Below, one piece after another: positions 1-12,100 of a stretch of 64,000 nt of DNA (within the stretch, counting starts at the first letter, position 1; the number at the start of each line of letters is the position of its first letter). The notes beneath the pieces were generated by a model that saw only the letters and a program-made list of their open reading frames with translations, had not been told where the DNA came from and searched no databases. The stretch spans positions 19,450,501 through 19,514,500 of the forward strand of contig NC_133558.1 of the NCBI RefSeq assembly GCF_048773025.1. The letters run 5' to 3'. This stretch comes from Camelus bactrianus. Lineage: Eukaryota > Chordata > Mammalia > Artiodactyla > Camelidae. Made by a program: the position numbers and the translations under genes.

Positions 1-2623
1 GGGGAGCCCTGGTACACGGAAGTCGGCTACGTGGACGACACGCAGTTCGTGCGGTTCGACAGCGACGCCCCGAATCCGAGGATGGAGCCGCGGGCGCGGT
101 GGGTGGAGCAGGAGGGGCCGGAGTACTGGGAAGGGGAGACACGGAGAGCCAAGGGCCACGCACAGTGGTACCGAGAGAGCCTGAACAACGTGCGCGGCTA
201 CTACAACCAGAGCGAGGCCGGTGAGCGACGCGGGCCCGGGTCCAGCTCACGACCCGCCTCCCCAGGGACGGGACGGGGTCCCCCGAGTCTCCGGGTCCGA
301 GGGTCACCCCGACGTTGCGGGGCCCGCCCGGCCCTCGACCCGGGAAGAGCCGGCGGGACTTTGACCCGGTTTCATTTTCAGTTTAGGTTTAATCACTGTG
401 GGGGGCGGGGCGGGGTCAGGGTCTCACACGGTCCAGAGGATGTACGGCTGCGACGTGGGGCCGGACGGGCGCCTCCTCCTCGGGTACATGCAGTTCTCCT
501 ACGACGGCAAGGATTACATCGCCCTGAACGAGGACCTGCGCTCCTGGACCGCGGCGGACGCGGCGGCTCAGATCACCCAGCGCAAGTGGGAGGCGGCCGG
601 TGATGTGGCGGAGCACTACAGGAACTACCTGGAGGGCACGTGTGTGGAGTGGCTCGGCAGATACCTGGAGAACGGGAAGGAGACGCTGCAGCGCGCAGGT
701 ACGAGGGGCCGCGGGGCCTCCACGGCCTCCCCTCGGGCTGCAGCTCGGATCCCACGAGGAGAGGAGGAGGGATCCTGCGGGAAACCGCCCCGGCTTCCTG
801 CTGCAGAGGGAGGGGTCCGCCCAGGTCCCCATGTTCTGTACAGGAGAGTGACTGCAGCGGCCCGACTTCTCTAAAGCACAGTAGGAAATCCAGGCTCTTT
901 AGGATAAAGAGGGGGAGACCGTCCCTGAAATAACTGACCCGAGGTGCCCTTTGACCCCGGCCGCCATCTTGTGAACCAGGACCTTCTCTCTCAGGCCTGT
1001 TCTCAGCTCAAGACCGTGTTTGGATCCTGACTCCACCTTTTCTGAGTCATTCGTCCTCCTCCATTGTAAACAGGACTTTGTATTCACCCCCTTACAGCCC
1101 TGGAGCCTCCTATCTTGTCTTTCATTCTGATTCTTAAGCATTCCGAGGACTAGGAGATACTCCCAGACATCCAGGTGCAGGCTGGTGTCCCGGGTTTGTG
1201 CTTCTTTTCAAACCCATCATCCTGTCCAGTCTCAGGATGGTCACCTGATGCTGCGTCAGTGGCTCATGGAGGTAACCCAGAGTGAGAAGTTTCTGATTCT
1301 TCTTCCTCAGACCCTCCAAGGACCCATGTGACCCATCATCCCACCTCTGACCATAAGGCCACCCTGAGGTGCTGGGCCCTGGGCTTCTACCCTGCGGACA
1401 TCTCACTGACCTGGCAGCGTGATGGGGAGGACCAGGCCCAGGACACGGAGCTCGTGGAGACCAGGCCTGCAGGGGACGGGACCTTCCAGAAGTGGGCGGC
1501 CCTGGTTGTGCCTCCCGGAGAGGAGCAGAGATACACGTGCCATGTGGAGCACGAGGGGCTTCAGGAGCCCCTCACCCTGAGATGGGGTGAGTGGGGAGAC
1601 AGGGGGTGGAGCTTCTTCTCAGATAAAGCAGAAGCCCTTCTGGGGACCTTCAACAAGGTTGGGACTCAAACCTGAGGTCAGGGCCTTTTCCCTTCTTTTT
1701 GCAGAGCCACCTCCTCGGCCCACCGTCCCCATCATGGGCATCATTGTTGGCCTGGTTCTCTTTCTGGTCATTGGAGCTGTGGTGGCGGGAGTTGTGATCT
1801 GGAGGAAGAGGCGTTCAGGTAGGGAAGGGAGAGGGAATCAGACTTTTCTTGTCTAACTTGAGGTGTGTCAAGCCCACTAGAAGTTTGCCTGCCTTGTTAC
1901 TGGGAGGTACTATTCACACACACGTGCTTGCCACTCTGGAGCTGAGTGCTAACACTTTGTAAAGCACTTATGAAGATGAAAGACAAATTTTTCAGCTTGG
2001 AATTGCAGTTGGGGATCAGATTCCCAGCAGTCAAAAGTCAGATGGATAGACCCCCCCATTGAGGACACACCTGAAGAAGGTAGTTGGTCCAGTCCCCCCT
2101 TCCTTCATGTTCTGAACCTGTCCTGGATTTTTGGTCCAGTTTTACAAAGTTCTCTGTGGTCCAGAACAAGGGGTTCCTCTCATGACTCAGGCTTCTCCCT
2201 GGCCTCTCACAAGATGTTTTCTTCTGACAGGTGAAAAAGGAGGGAGCTATGCTCAGGCTGCAAGTAAGTATGGAGTGAGTGTGGTTCCTGAGACCCTTGT
2301 GATGGTGGAGCCGGGAGGCCATGTGGGGAGCTCACCAGCCTCAGACTTCCTTCTCTGGTTTCTCTCCTGTGGGCTCTGACCACGTCCTGGTTTTGTTCTC
2401 CCCCAGGCAGTGACAGTGCCCAGGGCTCTGATGTGTCTCTCACGGATCCCAGAGGTGAGACACTGGGGGGCCTAGACTAGGAGAGGGGTTGGGGCAGAGG
2501 GGATACTGTGGGTGTGGGGATTCTCAGAGTGGGACATTTTGAGCATGTGGGGGGCTGTTGAGAATGTCAGCACTTCCATGACTGACCTGAATCGGTTCCT
2601 GATTCTTTTCTTTCACAGTGTGA
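1..2623 (+). CDS. MHC class I heavy chain, classical-type (5' end outside window)
   Basis: Membrane glycoprotein that pairs with beta2-microglobulin and presents peptides to CD8 T cells and NK receptors. Exons seen: exon 2 (alpha1, partial) 1-220; exon 3 (alpha2) 420-698; exon 4 (alpha3, Ig C1) 1311-1586; exon 5 (stalk and membrane segment) 1705-1818; exon 6 2231-2263; exon 7 2407-2454; exon 8 from 2619 with stop TGA at 2621-2623. All introns are GT-AG in phase 1, and the frame is open throughout. Alpha1 keeps [12 protein letters not shown] and ends YYNQSEA, so Y84 and the N86 glycan are present. Alpha2 keeps both cysteines (GCDVG, GTCVEW) plus T143, K146, W147, Y159 and Y171. Alpha3 keeps the CD8-loop motif [11 protein letters not shown]. 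The tail keeps the tyrosine motif SYAQAAS and ends TDPRV. Exon 3 is 279 rather than 276 bp because of one extra codon in the alpha2 helix. Leader and promoter lie before the window, so expression cannot be judged. Confidence 0.95.
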
Positions 2624-2990
2624 GACAGCTGCCTTGTGAGGGACTGAGTGATCCACGATGTGTTCACTTTGTGACTTCAGATCCCCTCACTCCTGTTTCT
2701 GCAGCTGCACCTGAATGTGTCTGTGCTTCTATTAGCACAATGTGAGGAGGTGGGGAGACTGGCCCACCCCTGCCCCCCACGACCTCCCCCCACCCCCACC
2801 CTGACCTGTGTTCTCTTCCCTGGTTGACTTTCCTTTTCCAGCAGAGGTGGGGCTGGGCCGTCTCCATCCCTGTCTTAACTTTGTGCTGCATTTTATAATA
2901 ATGTCTTACTTTCCTAATGAAAATAAATCTGGATATGAATTTTTTTTTTTTTGTAATTCGTGCCACAAGCCATTAATGAAATAATAAAGG
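2619..2990 (+). other. 3' UTR and polyadenylation signal of the class I gene
   Basis: Exon 8 carries the stop codon and a classical class I 3' UTR. AATAAA lies at 2922-2927, followed by a T-rich run. A second AATAAA lies near 2983. Related 3' UTR sequence recurs at about 25,502-25,720 (pseudogene) and, on the minus strand, at about 35,690-36,090 below the divergent gene. Confidence 0.8.
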
Positions 2991-3950
2991 TGAAGATTCC
3001 TAAAATTTGTGAGTGGAAATAAAGAAGCACTGAGAACCTTCCAGAATCTGCATGCTTGTTGTACTGAGCTTGTTGCAGGGGGGACAGAAGGCTGTGAGGA
3101 GGGAGTGTGGCAAGGACTGTGCGCAGTCAGTGCTCAGTTCCTTGTGGGCTGTGAAGTGGTCACTACTGGGATGGGTCATCTTCTCTGGTCCTGTGTCCCT
3201 ATAATTACAGTAGAACCTGGTCCCACCAGGACCTGTGATCACAGAGACTCAGAAGTCACCTGGGCCTTGTCCTGTCTGGAGGACATTGACAGCGAGGGCT
3301 TCCTGTGACCATGTCACCCTAGGCTCAGGAGAAAGTCCAGCCTTCAGCCCCTGTCCTTTTTGTGTGTGTTCATATTTTGCCCTTTTAGGATTTTTTAAAT
3401 TATGAAGTTCTTTTTCATATGTAGAGTTCTGGCCTCATTCTGCTCTGGGTGTCCCCCATCTGTGACAGCAGGAGGAGTCATTTTTGCCTGTCATTGTCCC
3501 CACAATTCCAAGGGGTCCCTGCACACAGGATCTCAGCAGTATCAAGAGAGAAATTCTCAGCATTATCCAGTTCTGGCCTGATTCTTCTTTGCATCTTTCT
3601 CCCATCTTTTTTAAGGAACTAGATTCTAGAATTAGCGAAGAAGAGGGACCCAAAAGTTTCCCATCTTCCTTTAAATCTTGCTGGATTTCTGTCTTCTCTG
3701 CAGCCACTCCCTCTCTCTGCCCTTAGATCTAGTAATCCTAGTGCTGGCTCCAGGCCAAACTGATGGTTTATACCACAGATGTAGATTCACAGCAGGTTGG
3801 AATAGGGGACCCATATGCGTAGGATCATTTTTTCTGAACATACACATATCACTGTGTGTGCTGTAGGGACAGGTGGCTGTAGGGTGGACAGGAGATCACC
3901 ATTTGTGAGAGACAGAAAAATGGTTTGAGGAATCAAAATGTTCCAAAATT
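2991..3950. other. Intergenic flank, nothing recognised
   Basis: Single-copy-looking sequence between the class I 3' UTR and the next repeat block. Short open frames here (80-99 codons) show no recognisable family and no splice context. I see no gene. Confidence 0.5.
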
Positions 3951-4049
3951 TATTGTGCGTATGGTCACATCTCTCTGTGAATATGCTGTAATCGATTCTT
4001 TCCAATGGTTGAATGAGATGTCTCATTTATATCTCAATAAAGCTGTTCT
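3950..4049 (+). mobile_element. Tip of an old LINE-1 3' end
   Basis: The sequence ends in the phrase typical of old mammalian L1 3' ends (atctcaataaa-gctgttctaac). The same tip closes a longer L1 3' end at 32,735-33,240, and in both places it abuts the ERV16-like fossil, so the junction is shared by duplication. Confidence 0.5.
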
Positions 4050-5265
4050 AACAGGAAGTTCTGGCTCCACATCAAATGAAGCAGAGATGCCAGAACCACC
4101 GTGGTGATTGAACAGAAAGACATGAAAAAGCTCAGGCGAGTGGACATGCTAGCACAAAATAAAACTGGAAAAAACCCACAAGTCTGTCTTCCAAGGGAAA
4201 CTGTTTCTCAGGCAATAAGGACTGAGCAAGTGAGCACAGTAGTGACCTCAATGTGTCTGTCCTTTGCAGGCGGGGATTGACTCTAGGAGATAATATTACA
4301 GCAGTAACAGGGGTGATAGTGTCTCAGAAAGTCAGAGGACAGGTGACAGCAAGACAGAAACAAGGACTACACCCCTAAAACCAGCAATGTCACAATGGAA
4401 GCAGGAAAGTCTGACTGCAAGGACTTTATGGAAATGCTTCATAGATTGTGGTGTTTCTAGGGGCAAGGTGGATGGACAGATAACAAGAGTTGCTTAGCAT
4501 GATAATTAATAGATAGGAATAACTAAATTTTAGGCTGAGATGAGCTGCCTAAGAGAAAGTTACCATCCTTTACCCAGTTTCCAGACCTGAGCCAATTCGC
4601 AGACCCAGGACTCACTGGCTGAAGGGAGCCGAGGTCCCCTGAGCAAATACCCTGCAATACATGGCAACTGTGTGTGGTAGGAATTCCCCACGTCTTTCCA
4701 TGTAGGTACCAATGGCTATTTTTTTATATTTTCATTCATTGACAAAAGGGAAGATCTAGGTCCCTTTATGCCTATTGGATAAAGTCCATTTTGATAATGA
4801 TATCTGGGAACCAAAGTACCAGCATGAAACCCCATTAGAGGAGAAGCTTTTGGGGAACAGGAGGACATAACTCAAGTCCTTTTAGGTCCACCCCTATCTC
4901 AGTGGGTTCTCTGTCTCCACACGTCCACTTGGTGGGAATCTCCCCAGTTTCCAAATATGTCTTTGGAGGAGATGTATGCAGAGTTGGCCAGAATTCTCAT
5001 GTTGGTTCTTTGACCTTTGCGGTAAAAGCTTTTAGTGAGAAAAGCCAAGTAGAAGCCCCTGAAAAAGCCTCCCAAGCTCAGTCAACTCGGAACATTAAAT
5101 ACAATGTTGTATCTTGGGGGTAATGACAGAGGTAAACGCCCTCCTCAGAGACTTATAGGATGGGGGGGTCCCCCTCACACAACCACTTGATTCACCCCTG
5201 AGGTTCTTGCAGAAACCGGAAGGGTCACGGCGAGTGACAGTGAGACAGCGCTAACTCAGACTGCT
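4050..5265 (+). mobile_element. ERV16/ERVL-like provirus fossil, protease-region part (copy A)
   Basis: Broken internal fragment of an old ERVL-class endogenous retrovirus. It matches 33,240-34,640 along its length in the same orientation. Both copies contain a stretch resembling the C-terminal half of a retroviral aspartic protease (pattern ISPVSKYVFGGDV here, about 4,935-4,975). No LTRs are recognised at its ends. It is heavily decayed and ancient; the duplication copied it after insertion. A HERV16-family element (P5) occupies a comparable place in human class I duplicons, which is the basis for the name. The subfamily is not confirmed. Confidence 0.55.
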
Positions 5266-5504
5266 GCCTTTCTTTTCATTTCCTACCTTTGTGTTTCTAC
5301 CCCCACAGTTCTCTCTTTTAATCCCAAATTACCTGGAAGACTGGGCCAGTTTTTCGAGAACATAGTTTTGATCTGGATTGCTGTGGAGTGAGCACCTAAA
5401 TCCTGTGAACTTGATCTCTTTATTTATTCCAGTCTCCTCACTCCTAGCCTCAGCCCCGTGAGAGGCCATGATGTCAGATGGTTCCCAAAGTCACCCTGTG
5501 GTTG

Positions 5505-5650
5505 GCAGACTCTAAGTTGGTCGCCGGTGTTCCCTCCTCTGGTATCACGCCCACATGTAATATATGCTTTTGAAATTTAAACTGGACCTAACGACTTGCA
5601 CGTAACAAATAGAACAGGGCAGGTGCTAGGCTGTGTATTTTGGAATCACT
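5505..5650 (+). mobile_element. MaLR-like LTR fragment
   Basis: Short decayed stretch with phrases typical of MLT1-class LTRs (loss of material after a GGTATCAC motif, then a CTAACGACTTGC-type motif). Ancient and incomplete. Subfamily uncertain. Confidence 0.35.
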
Positions 5651-7139
5651 CGGGGAAGAGACACGAGGGACCTGGGGTCAGTTGTCTCAGGCTGGCTGTC
5701 CAGGCCAGGCTGGGACAACAGAGATTTCCTATGGAGCCCAATGACAATGACCCTCGGTTCCTTTTCTACCTGAGCAGTTTCTCCTCTAGATCTCAGCCCC
5801 CACAGCCCCTGCCATCAGACAGAATGAGGAGGAGGAAGAGACACCAGCAGTGATTCTCATCCCGGCTGGAACGTCAAGGCAACTGTCTGTAAAAAGGACA
5901 GGAAGGAAGTGAAGAAGGGAAGATTCCCAAATCTAACACCTGGTGACCCACCCACTCCCCTAGGTCAGACTCCATGTAGAAAGATGAGGAGGGTAACAGT
6001 CTCCAGTCTCCCTGTGCTGCCCCCTGGGGCCCAGCTCTCTCTTCTCCAACTACAATAATGTCCCAGGAGCCCACAGGGGTGACACTGTGAATAGATTTCT
6101 GCTCATCTCCAAAAGAGACCACCATGGCCACACACCCATGGGAAGTCCTGTTCTCTCCATATGGATTAACTCAGCGTGTGCAGCAGAAACACAAATAACA
6201 GTGGTCTAACAGGATGGAAGCTTGTCTGTGTCTCCATGACAGGGAGGCAGGCAGTTCCAGGGCAGCTCGGGTGACTCTGAACCACCAGGTTGTCCAGGCA
6301 TCCAGGTCCCTTGACCTGCCTTCTCTACTGTCCCTGCCCTCCTGCCCTTGTTGGCATGACCCAAGGTACCTAAGACCATGTTAAATGAACAACCAAAGAA
6401 AGCAAAGATGGTTAAAAATTCTTTCCCTTAAGATCAAAATTTAAAAATACACATCTGGGTCATCATATTGTCCAGAACTTAATCATGGAACTGGGGTCTT
6501 TATTATCTGGTTTATTATTTAAGCTGTTGTTACTTCTCTTGCCTGGGATCAGTCATTCCTTCTGCTGTTCCCTTAAGATCATTATTACTGAGACCAGTTC
6601 AAGGGCAAGCATGTGACCAGGCTTAGATCACAAAATGGCTCAGGCCTCAAACGGCTTCTCTTATGTGAAAAAGCTGTACCTGCCTCATCTCCTCTGAAGA
6701 CCCCCTACCCTGTCTGCCTACAACACCAGCAAGGTAGAACCACCTGAAGGGACTCTGTGGGATCCTGTATGACAGCAAGATGGAAGGAAGAGTGGGAGCC
6801 CAGGATCTGCTGACAGGATGACAAGGAAAGAAAAATATGGTTCACTTTAGTGATTGCTCTTTCCTAGAGCTGTAGGAGGACTGAAAATTCAGAGGGGACT
6901 ATTCATAGAGGATCCTCTCTCAGGTTCACATAGAACGGGAGAGAAACCTTCCAACGGAAACTTTGGTGCTTGTATCCAGGGCGGTGCTCTGTTAACACAG
7001 CTCAGTCCTGCAGGTCATCTTGTCCAACGTGGACCCGCAGTGACAGTGAGCGTTCAGTGATGTGCAGCCTGTGTGTGAACACGTCCAGGGCAGAGGCCGC
7101 ACTGCCTGGTGTTCCTGCTCTCTCTGACCTGGGACGTCC

Positions 7140-7370
7140 CTGCGCAGACAGACTCTGAGGTGGTGCCCAACGATCCCTGCCCCCTGGGATTCACACCTTG
7201 TGGAATCTGCCCCCCAGGAGTGTGGGTGGGACCTGGGACTTGCTGCTAACCAATAGAATGTTACCATGACAATGTCACACCTGTGATCAGAACCTAGAAG
7301 AGCGTGACCCCATCCTGCTAGCTGACCGCTACTGTCCGCACTGCCTGCAAGCTCTGGCGCAGCCAGCCGC
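7140..7370 (+). mobile_element. MaLR-like LTR fragment
   Basis: Contains the MLT1-class phrases GGATTCACACC, GACTTGCTGCTAACC and ATAGAATGTTACC in the expected order. Old solo LTR remnant. Subfamily not determined. Confidence 0.4.
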
Positions 7371-8099
7371 TGCGCTGGGAAGGCCCACGGGCAAGGAGCT
7401 GAGGTAGCGCCCGACCCACAGCCAGCAAGAGACCGAGGCCACCAGTCTGACCGCCCACAGGGAGCCACTCACGCCTCTTCCCCAAGGCAGCCCTTCCCTT
7501 TCTTGAGGACACACCCCCCACTTTCCCTTTACCAGCACACATGTCAGGCTCTCTCTCTATCCGAGTTGTTCTCCTCTCCCTCCATCCAGGAGCCCAGCAG
7601 GGAGGGGCAGGCAGGGAGGGAGGACGTGCTGGGAGCAGGGCTGTGGTGTCGCCTCGGAGCAGATGGTACTAGGGAGTCAGTGGGAAGGAGAGAAGTCAGG
7701 GCAGCAGGGATGGGAAGGAGAGGAGTGACCACCCCTGGGACTCTCAGGGGCACGTGGGGCTGTGCTTCCGGGCTGTGAGATAACACAGTGAGGAGTATAC
7801 TCTGCGTGGTCCCCGCTGGTCTCTCCTTCAGCATCTGGATTGTCCAGCTCACAGCCTGGATCCAAACACCACTGATGCCCCACACCCCGGTGTGACCCTC
7901 CCCTCCCCTCCCAGCACCTCCAGCAGACACACCCCATCAGCCAATGAACAACCAAGTCTCCTGTCACCTCACACCCCATGGACTCACCGTAGAAGGTGTG
8001 AGAAACACAGCAGACCTCCGGCCAGTCTCAGAGCCTGGAGGGGAAGGGAGGCTGTCAGAGCCCCCAGAGGAGGTGACCCTCAGTGAGGCAGGTGAACAG

Positions 8100-8320
8100 C
8101 GCAAGGAGCCAGCGTAACAGAGCAGGGACGTACTTGGGCTCAGTGTTCAGGCTATTTCCTTAGAGCCATGGGTTCAGCCAACTAGAGTCAGCCAGCCTCT
8201 CAGAGGCCTCAGTTTCACTGTCTGTAAAGTGGGGTTGATAGCTGTCCCTATCTCAGAGGGCTCTTATGAGGTTTAAATGATTTAATTCATGTTAATTCCT
8301 TAAAACAGTATCTGATCCTT
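8100..8320 (+). repeat. MIR SINE
   Basis: Contains the MIR core order: CAGTTTCACTGTCTGTAAAG, then a run ending in ATGAGGTTTAAATG. Ancient tRNA-derived SINE, plus orientation. Confidence 0.6.
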
Positions 8321-8534
8321 TTATTAATCAAGATTCCTAGGAAGAAAGTCCATGGATTTAGCTCCTGATACCTTTTTCAAAGATGATGAGGACCCGTTTC
8401 CTCAACATGCATCACCTGAGCCTCTTCTTACGAGCAGACAGAGAGAGAGCTGTTCTGACTTTTCTGTCCCCTGTGGTGGGCGGGGCATCACAAGGAGGCC
8501 AGGGTGGACCTAAGGATGAGGAAGTGTCAGTGCA

Positions 8535-8690
8535 ACGCACACTCACACACCACGAACATGGACATACACATACAAAGAGCCACACATGCTTATGTACACA
8601 CATATACACCAACCTCCACACTCAAGTACCACATACATTTCTATACCCACCTGAACCCACACAGACAGACACACATGTACATTACCCTCT
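8535..8690 (+). repeat. AC-rich low-complexity tract
   Basis: Degenerate CA-rich sequence with interrupted CACA, ACAT and CACAC units. The long open frames across it reflect biased composition, not a gene. Confidence 0.7.
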
Positions 8691-9117
8691 CCCTCCACTT
8701 TTGCCAATTCAGCTCAGGGCCCAGCTTACTCCTACTTCATCTTTGTAAAAAATTTAGGATACTGCAGGAGGTGGACCTGAGAATTTTTGTCCCACTAGAC
8801 AGTGGCCCATTCCCCAGGTATGTGGCATCTTCTGGGCCTCATGTGGCCCTGCTCCTGGAACGCTCAGAGAGGGGCCAGGGACCTGATCTCAGGTCAGGGT
8901 CCTGGGGTCCAGAGGCAGCCATGTGCCCTGGCCTGACCTGGATTTGGGCTCTGGAAGTTCACCAGGTCTCCAGGCCCCCAGCACATCTGCAGCTTCCCCC
9001 TGGCCCTCCCACCAGGCAAGGTCACCTGAGGCTTTGCTGCACAGCAGGGGTCTGCACACTGGCTGCAGAAGTCACAAGAAGAGGAGTTGTGATTCCACCC
9101 CTTGGGGTAAGAGACCC

Positions 9118-12100
9118 TTAGGTCAGAACAATAAATCCAAGGTTCTCTTCTTCATCTGGTTTCTGTTGTTCTAGGTCACATTTCTTCCGAGCAAAGTTCC
9201 AGTAATCTAAACTCCTGCAAACACAACCCCACTGATGACAGCTCCAAGGAGAACCTGGCCTGCAAATGTGCCCTTGCTGGGGATGTTGGGCTGGAAAGAC
9301 TGATTTCAGGAGGAAAAATGAGTGAGGGGCCCTGACCTCACATCTGAACCTGGTCTTGCTGAAAGTCTCTAGTGGGCTGGCACTTCCCTGAGAAGAAGCT
9401 CCACCCCCGTGTCCCTCCTCACCCCATCTCAGGGTGAGGGGCTCCTGAAGCTCCTTGTGCTGCATGTGGCAGATGTATCTCTGCTCCTCTCCAGGAGGCA
9501 CCACCAGGGCTGCCCACTTCTGGAAGGTCTTGTCCCCCGCAGGCCTGGTCTCCACGAGCTCCGTATCCTGGGCCTGGTCCTCCCCATCACGCTGCCAGGT
9601 CAGTGAGATCTGCTCAGGGTAGAAGCCCAGGGCCCAGCACCTCAGGGTGACGTCCCTGTTAGGCTGGGATGTGAGTCAGGCGGGTCCGGAGGCTGCATGG
9701 TAGACAAAGCACGGAGGATGCAGGGAAGGGCTTGTTCAGCCGCATCGACTCCAAAGACAAAGATGCTATTAAGTCTTGATGGTTTGGCTATAAACCAGCG
9801 CGAGGCAGTGCGGGTCCTCCCAGCAGGAAGAGAAGGGAACCAGCACTAAGCAAAACCTGCGCCAAGCCGAGGGCGTGAGAGGTCTGTTCAACGTCCTCCA
9901 GAATAAGAGCCTCGTCCAAGACTCTGCTCCCTCTTATCAAGCCCATTAGTCCATGTTTCTAGATAAACATTTTTAGACACTCCCAGCTGCCTGATCTCTA
10001 GTGAGAAAGGGCCTGTGATGTGAATATAAACCTCTGAGAGCCTGGGAACTAGCCCTGTGCTCTCCTGGCAGTTGTTTCACCCCAGAGGGTCCCAAGAGGA
10101 ACGGGTGAGGTGGCCCCACCCAGGAGACTGAGATGGATAAGGTGTCCTCACCCCTGGCCAAATGCATCCCACACGGCATGTCCGAGTCCCCTTGGCTTGA
10201 TGGGCTCTGGGGAGCCCCCAGCACCGCGGAGAGAGAACTGGCCAAGGCTGGGTGCGGGAGGAGGGCTGGGTGGGCCGCGGGAGGTCATTCCCAGTGTGGT
10301 TCACACTCACCCGTCCGAGCTCCAAGTCTCTCCACAGCCACGGGACGCACTCCTCAAATACACCTTTTCTCTCTCTATGAAGTTCCCATTGGCCTCCCAT
10401 TTTTGTGCAGCGGCTGTGAAGGAGACTGCGGGGTGCTGCCGAGAGTCCATATCCAGGCTCAGGGAGTCGTCACCATCACAGCCAGTGCCCTTGCTCCTGC
10501 CGTCCTCCCAGAACTCACGGTCATAGGTGAACTGGTGGGGCAGGGGCTGGCCCTTCCCCAGGCCCAGGCAGTGTCAGTCAGGCAGACGGGCTCCGAGGCC
10601 TCTCCATCCATGGTCCCTGCCCCCTCATACCCCTATTCTCTTGGCTTCTCCTTAGGGGACATTCACATTCTAGACTGTGACACTGTGACACAGTAAGAAG
10701 GATATGTTTGGGTGTTCATCCAGGGTCCCCAGCACAGCTCCTACAGCCTTTGTAACCTTCTAAACCTTGAGCACAGCAGAGCATCTCTTATTATAATACG
10801 TTGTTTTTGTTCCCAGTTCCTGAAACAGCTCCAGAGCAGTAAGGAGACAGGAGCATGTCTTTATAACATGCAGTCTGTTGTCCTCCATTCCTGGAACAGG
10901 TCTGAGTGTAAAGGTGAATACACCTGTCCTTCGTCACCAGCCCCTCACAACCCCACCTGAGTTTATGTCAACAAGCTGATAACCGCAGGATGGGGGCTGG
11001 TGCCCAGGGAACCAACTTTGGGATTGGAAGGTTGGAACTTTCATCCCCATCACTGACTCCTGGAAGGAGGAATGGCTCAGACTGAGCTCAGTCACAGTGG
11101 CCAATGGTTTAATCAACCAGGTCTAATGAAGCCTCCACAGAGAGAACAGAGTTCATAGAGCTTCGGTACTGGGGGTACATCGAGGTGCTAGGAGGGTGAT
11201 ACACGTGCAGATGGGACGGAATCTCTACACCCGCCCAATCCATGCCCTACGCATCCTGCCCCTGGCACTTCCTGAGTTGTACCTTTTTGTAATAAACTGA
11301 TAATCTAGTCAGGAAACTCTTTGTTCAGTTCTGTGAACCATCCTAGCAAATTGTCAAACCAGAGGAGGAGGCCATGGGAACCCCTGATTTATAGCCAGTA
11401 GGTCAGAAGCCCAGGTGACAACATGGAGCTGAATTGGCATCTAAGGTGGGGCCAGTCTTGGGGGACAGAGCCCTTCATGTCTGGGGTCTGCGCTAACCCA
11501 GGCAGGCAGTGTCAGAATCACCTGGTGTGAAAAACACATATATTTGGTTTCCCTCTTTAAGATGAACTGACGTGGTTCCCTGACCCTGATCTCCTTTACT
11601 TGCCGTCAGCTCTGCACTGGGGAGTGGGCTACACTCCATTCCAGGATGTACTGAAAAAGCATTGGATGGGGACTTACAGACTTGGAGTTTGCCATGAACT
11701 GTGTCATTTAAGAAGGTTATTTAACTTCTGTGGTTCTCTGTATCTTCTGTAAATGGAGGGTTAGGTGATGACCCCACAGGTCTCTTCTCTGCCAATGTCT
11801 CAGATTCTGAGTACAAGTTCCTGAGAACAGAGTCACAGGGAACAGTATGAACATAAGAGTGGGCACCATGCTCAGTCCTTGAGGTGCTGGAGATGCAAAC
11901 AACTCAACACTAACAAGCACCAAACTTCTGCTGAGAAAGCTGCTGAGTGAATTTCGGAATCAAATAAAAATAATTCCTGGACTGCCCCAGCCTGGTTCAC
12001 CACACCCGCCAGGGGGCGCCCACAGTCCCCCGCTCAAGCTCTTAGTCCAACCCTTACACACTTTACCAGCATCACAGTGTGTCACTCCCTCCTCTTACAC

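Larger units (their letters stand above)
5266..8880. other. Repeat-rich spacer between the class I gene and the divergent pseudogene
   Basis: No gene recognised. It contains MaLR-like LTR pieces, a MIR and an AC-rich tract, listed separately. The remaining sequence (about 5,650-7,130 and 7,400-8,090) has only short frames without motifs. Confidence 0.5.

Noticed and set aside
416-832. Open frame of 138 codons antisense to class I exon 3
   Set aside because: Shadow of a GC-rich exon; no motif and no splice context. The sense strand is clearly coding.
8504-9121. Open frame of 205 codons on the plus strand
   Set aside because: Its first third is the AC-rich low-complexity tract and the rest has no motif. 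It overlaps the tail of the dead minus-strand gene.
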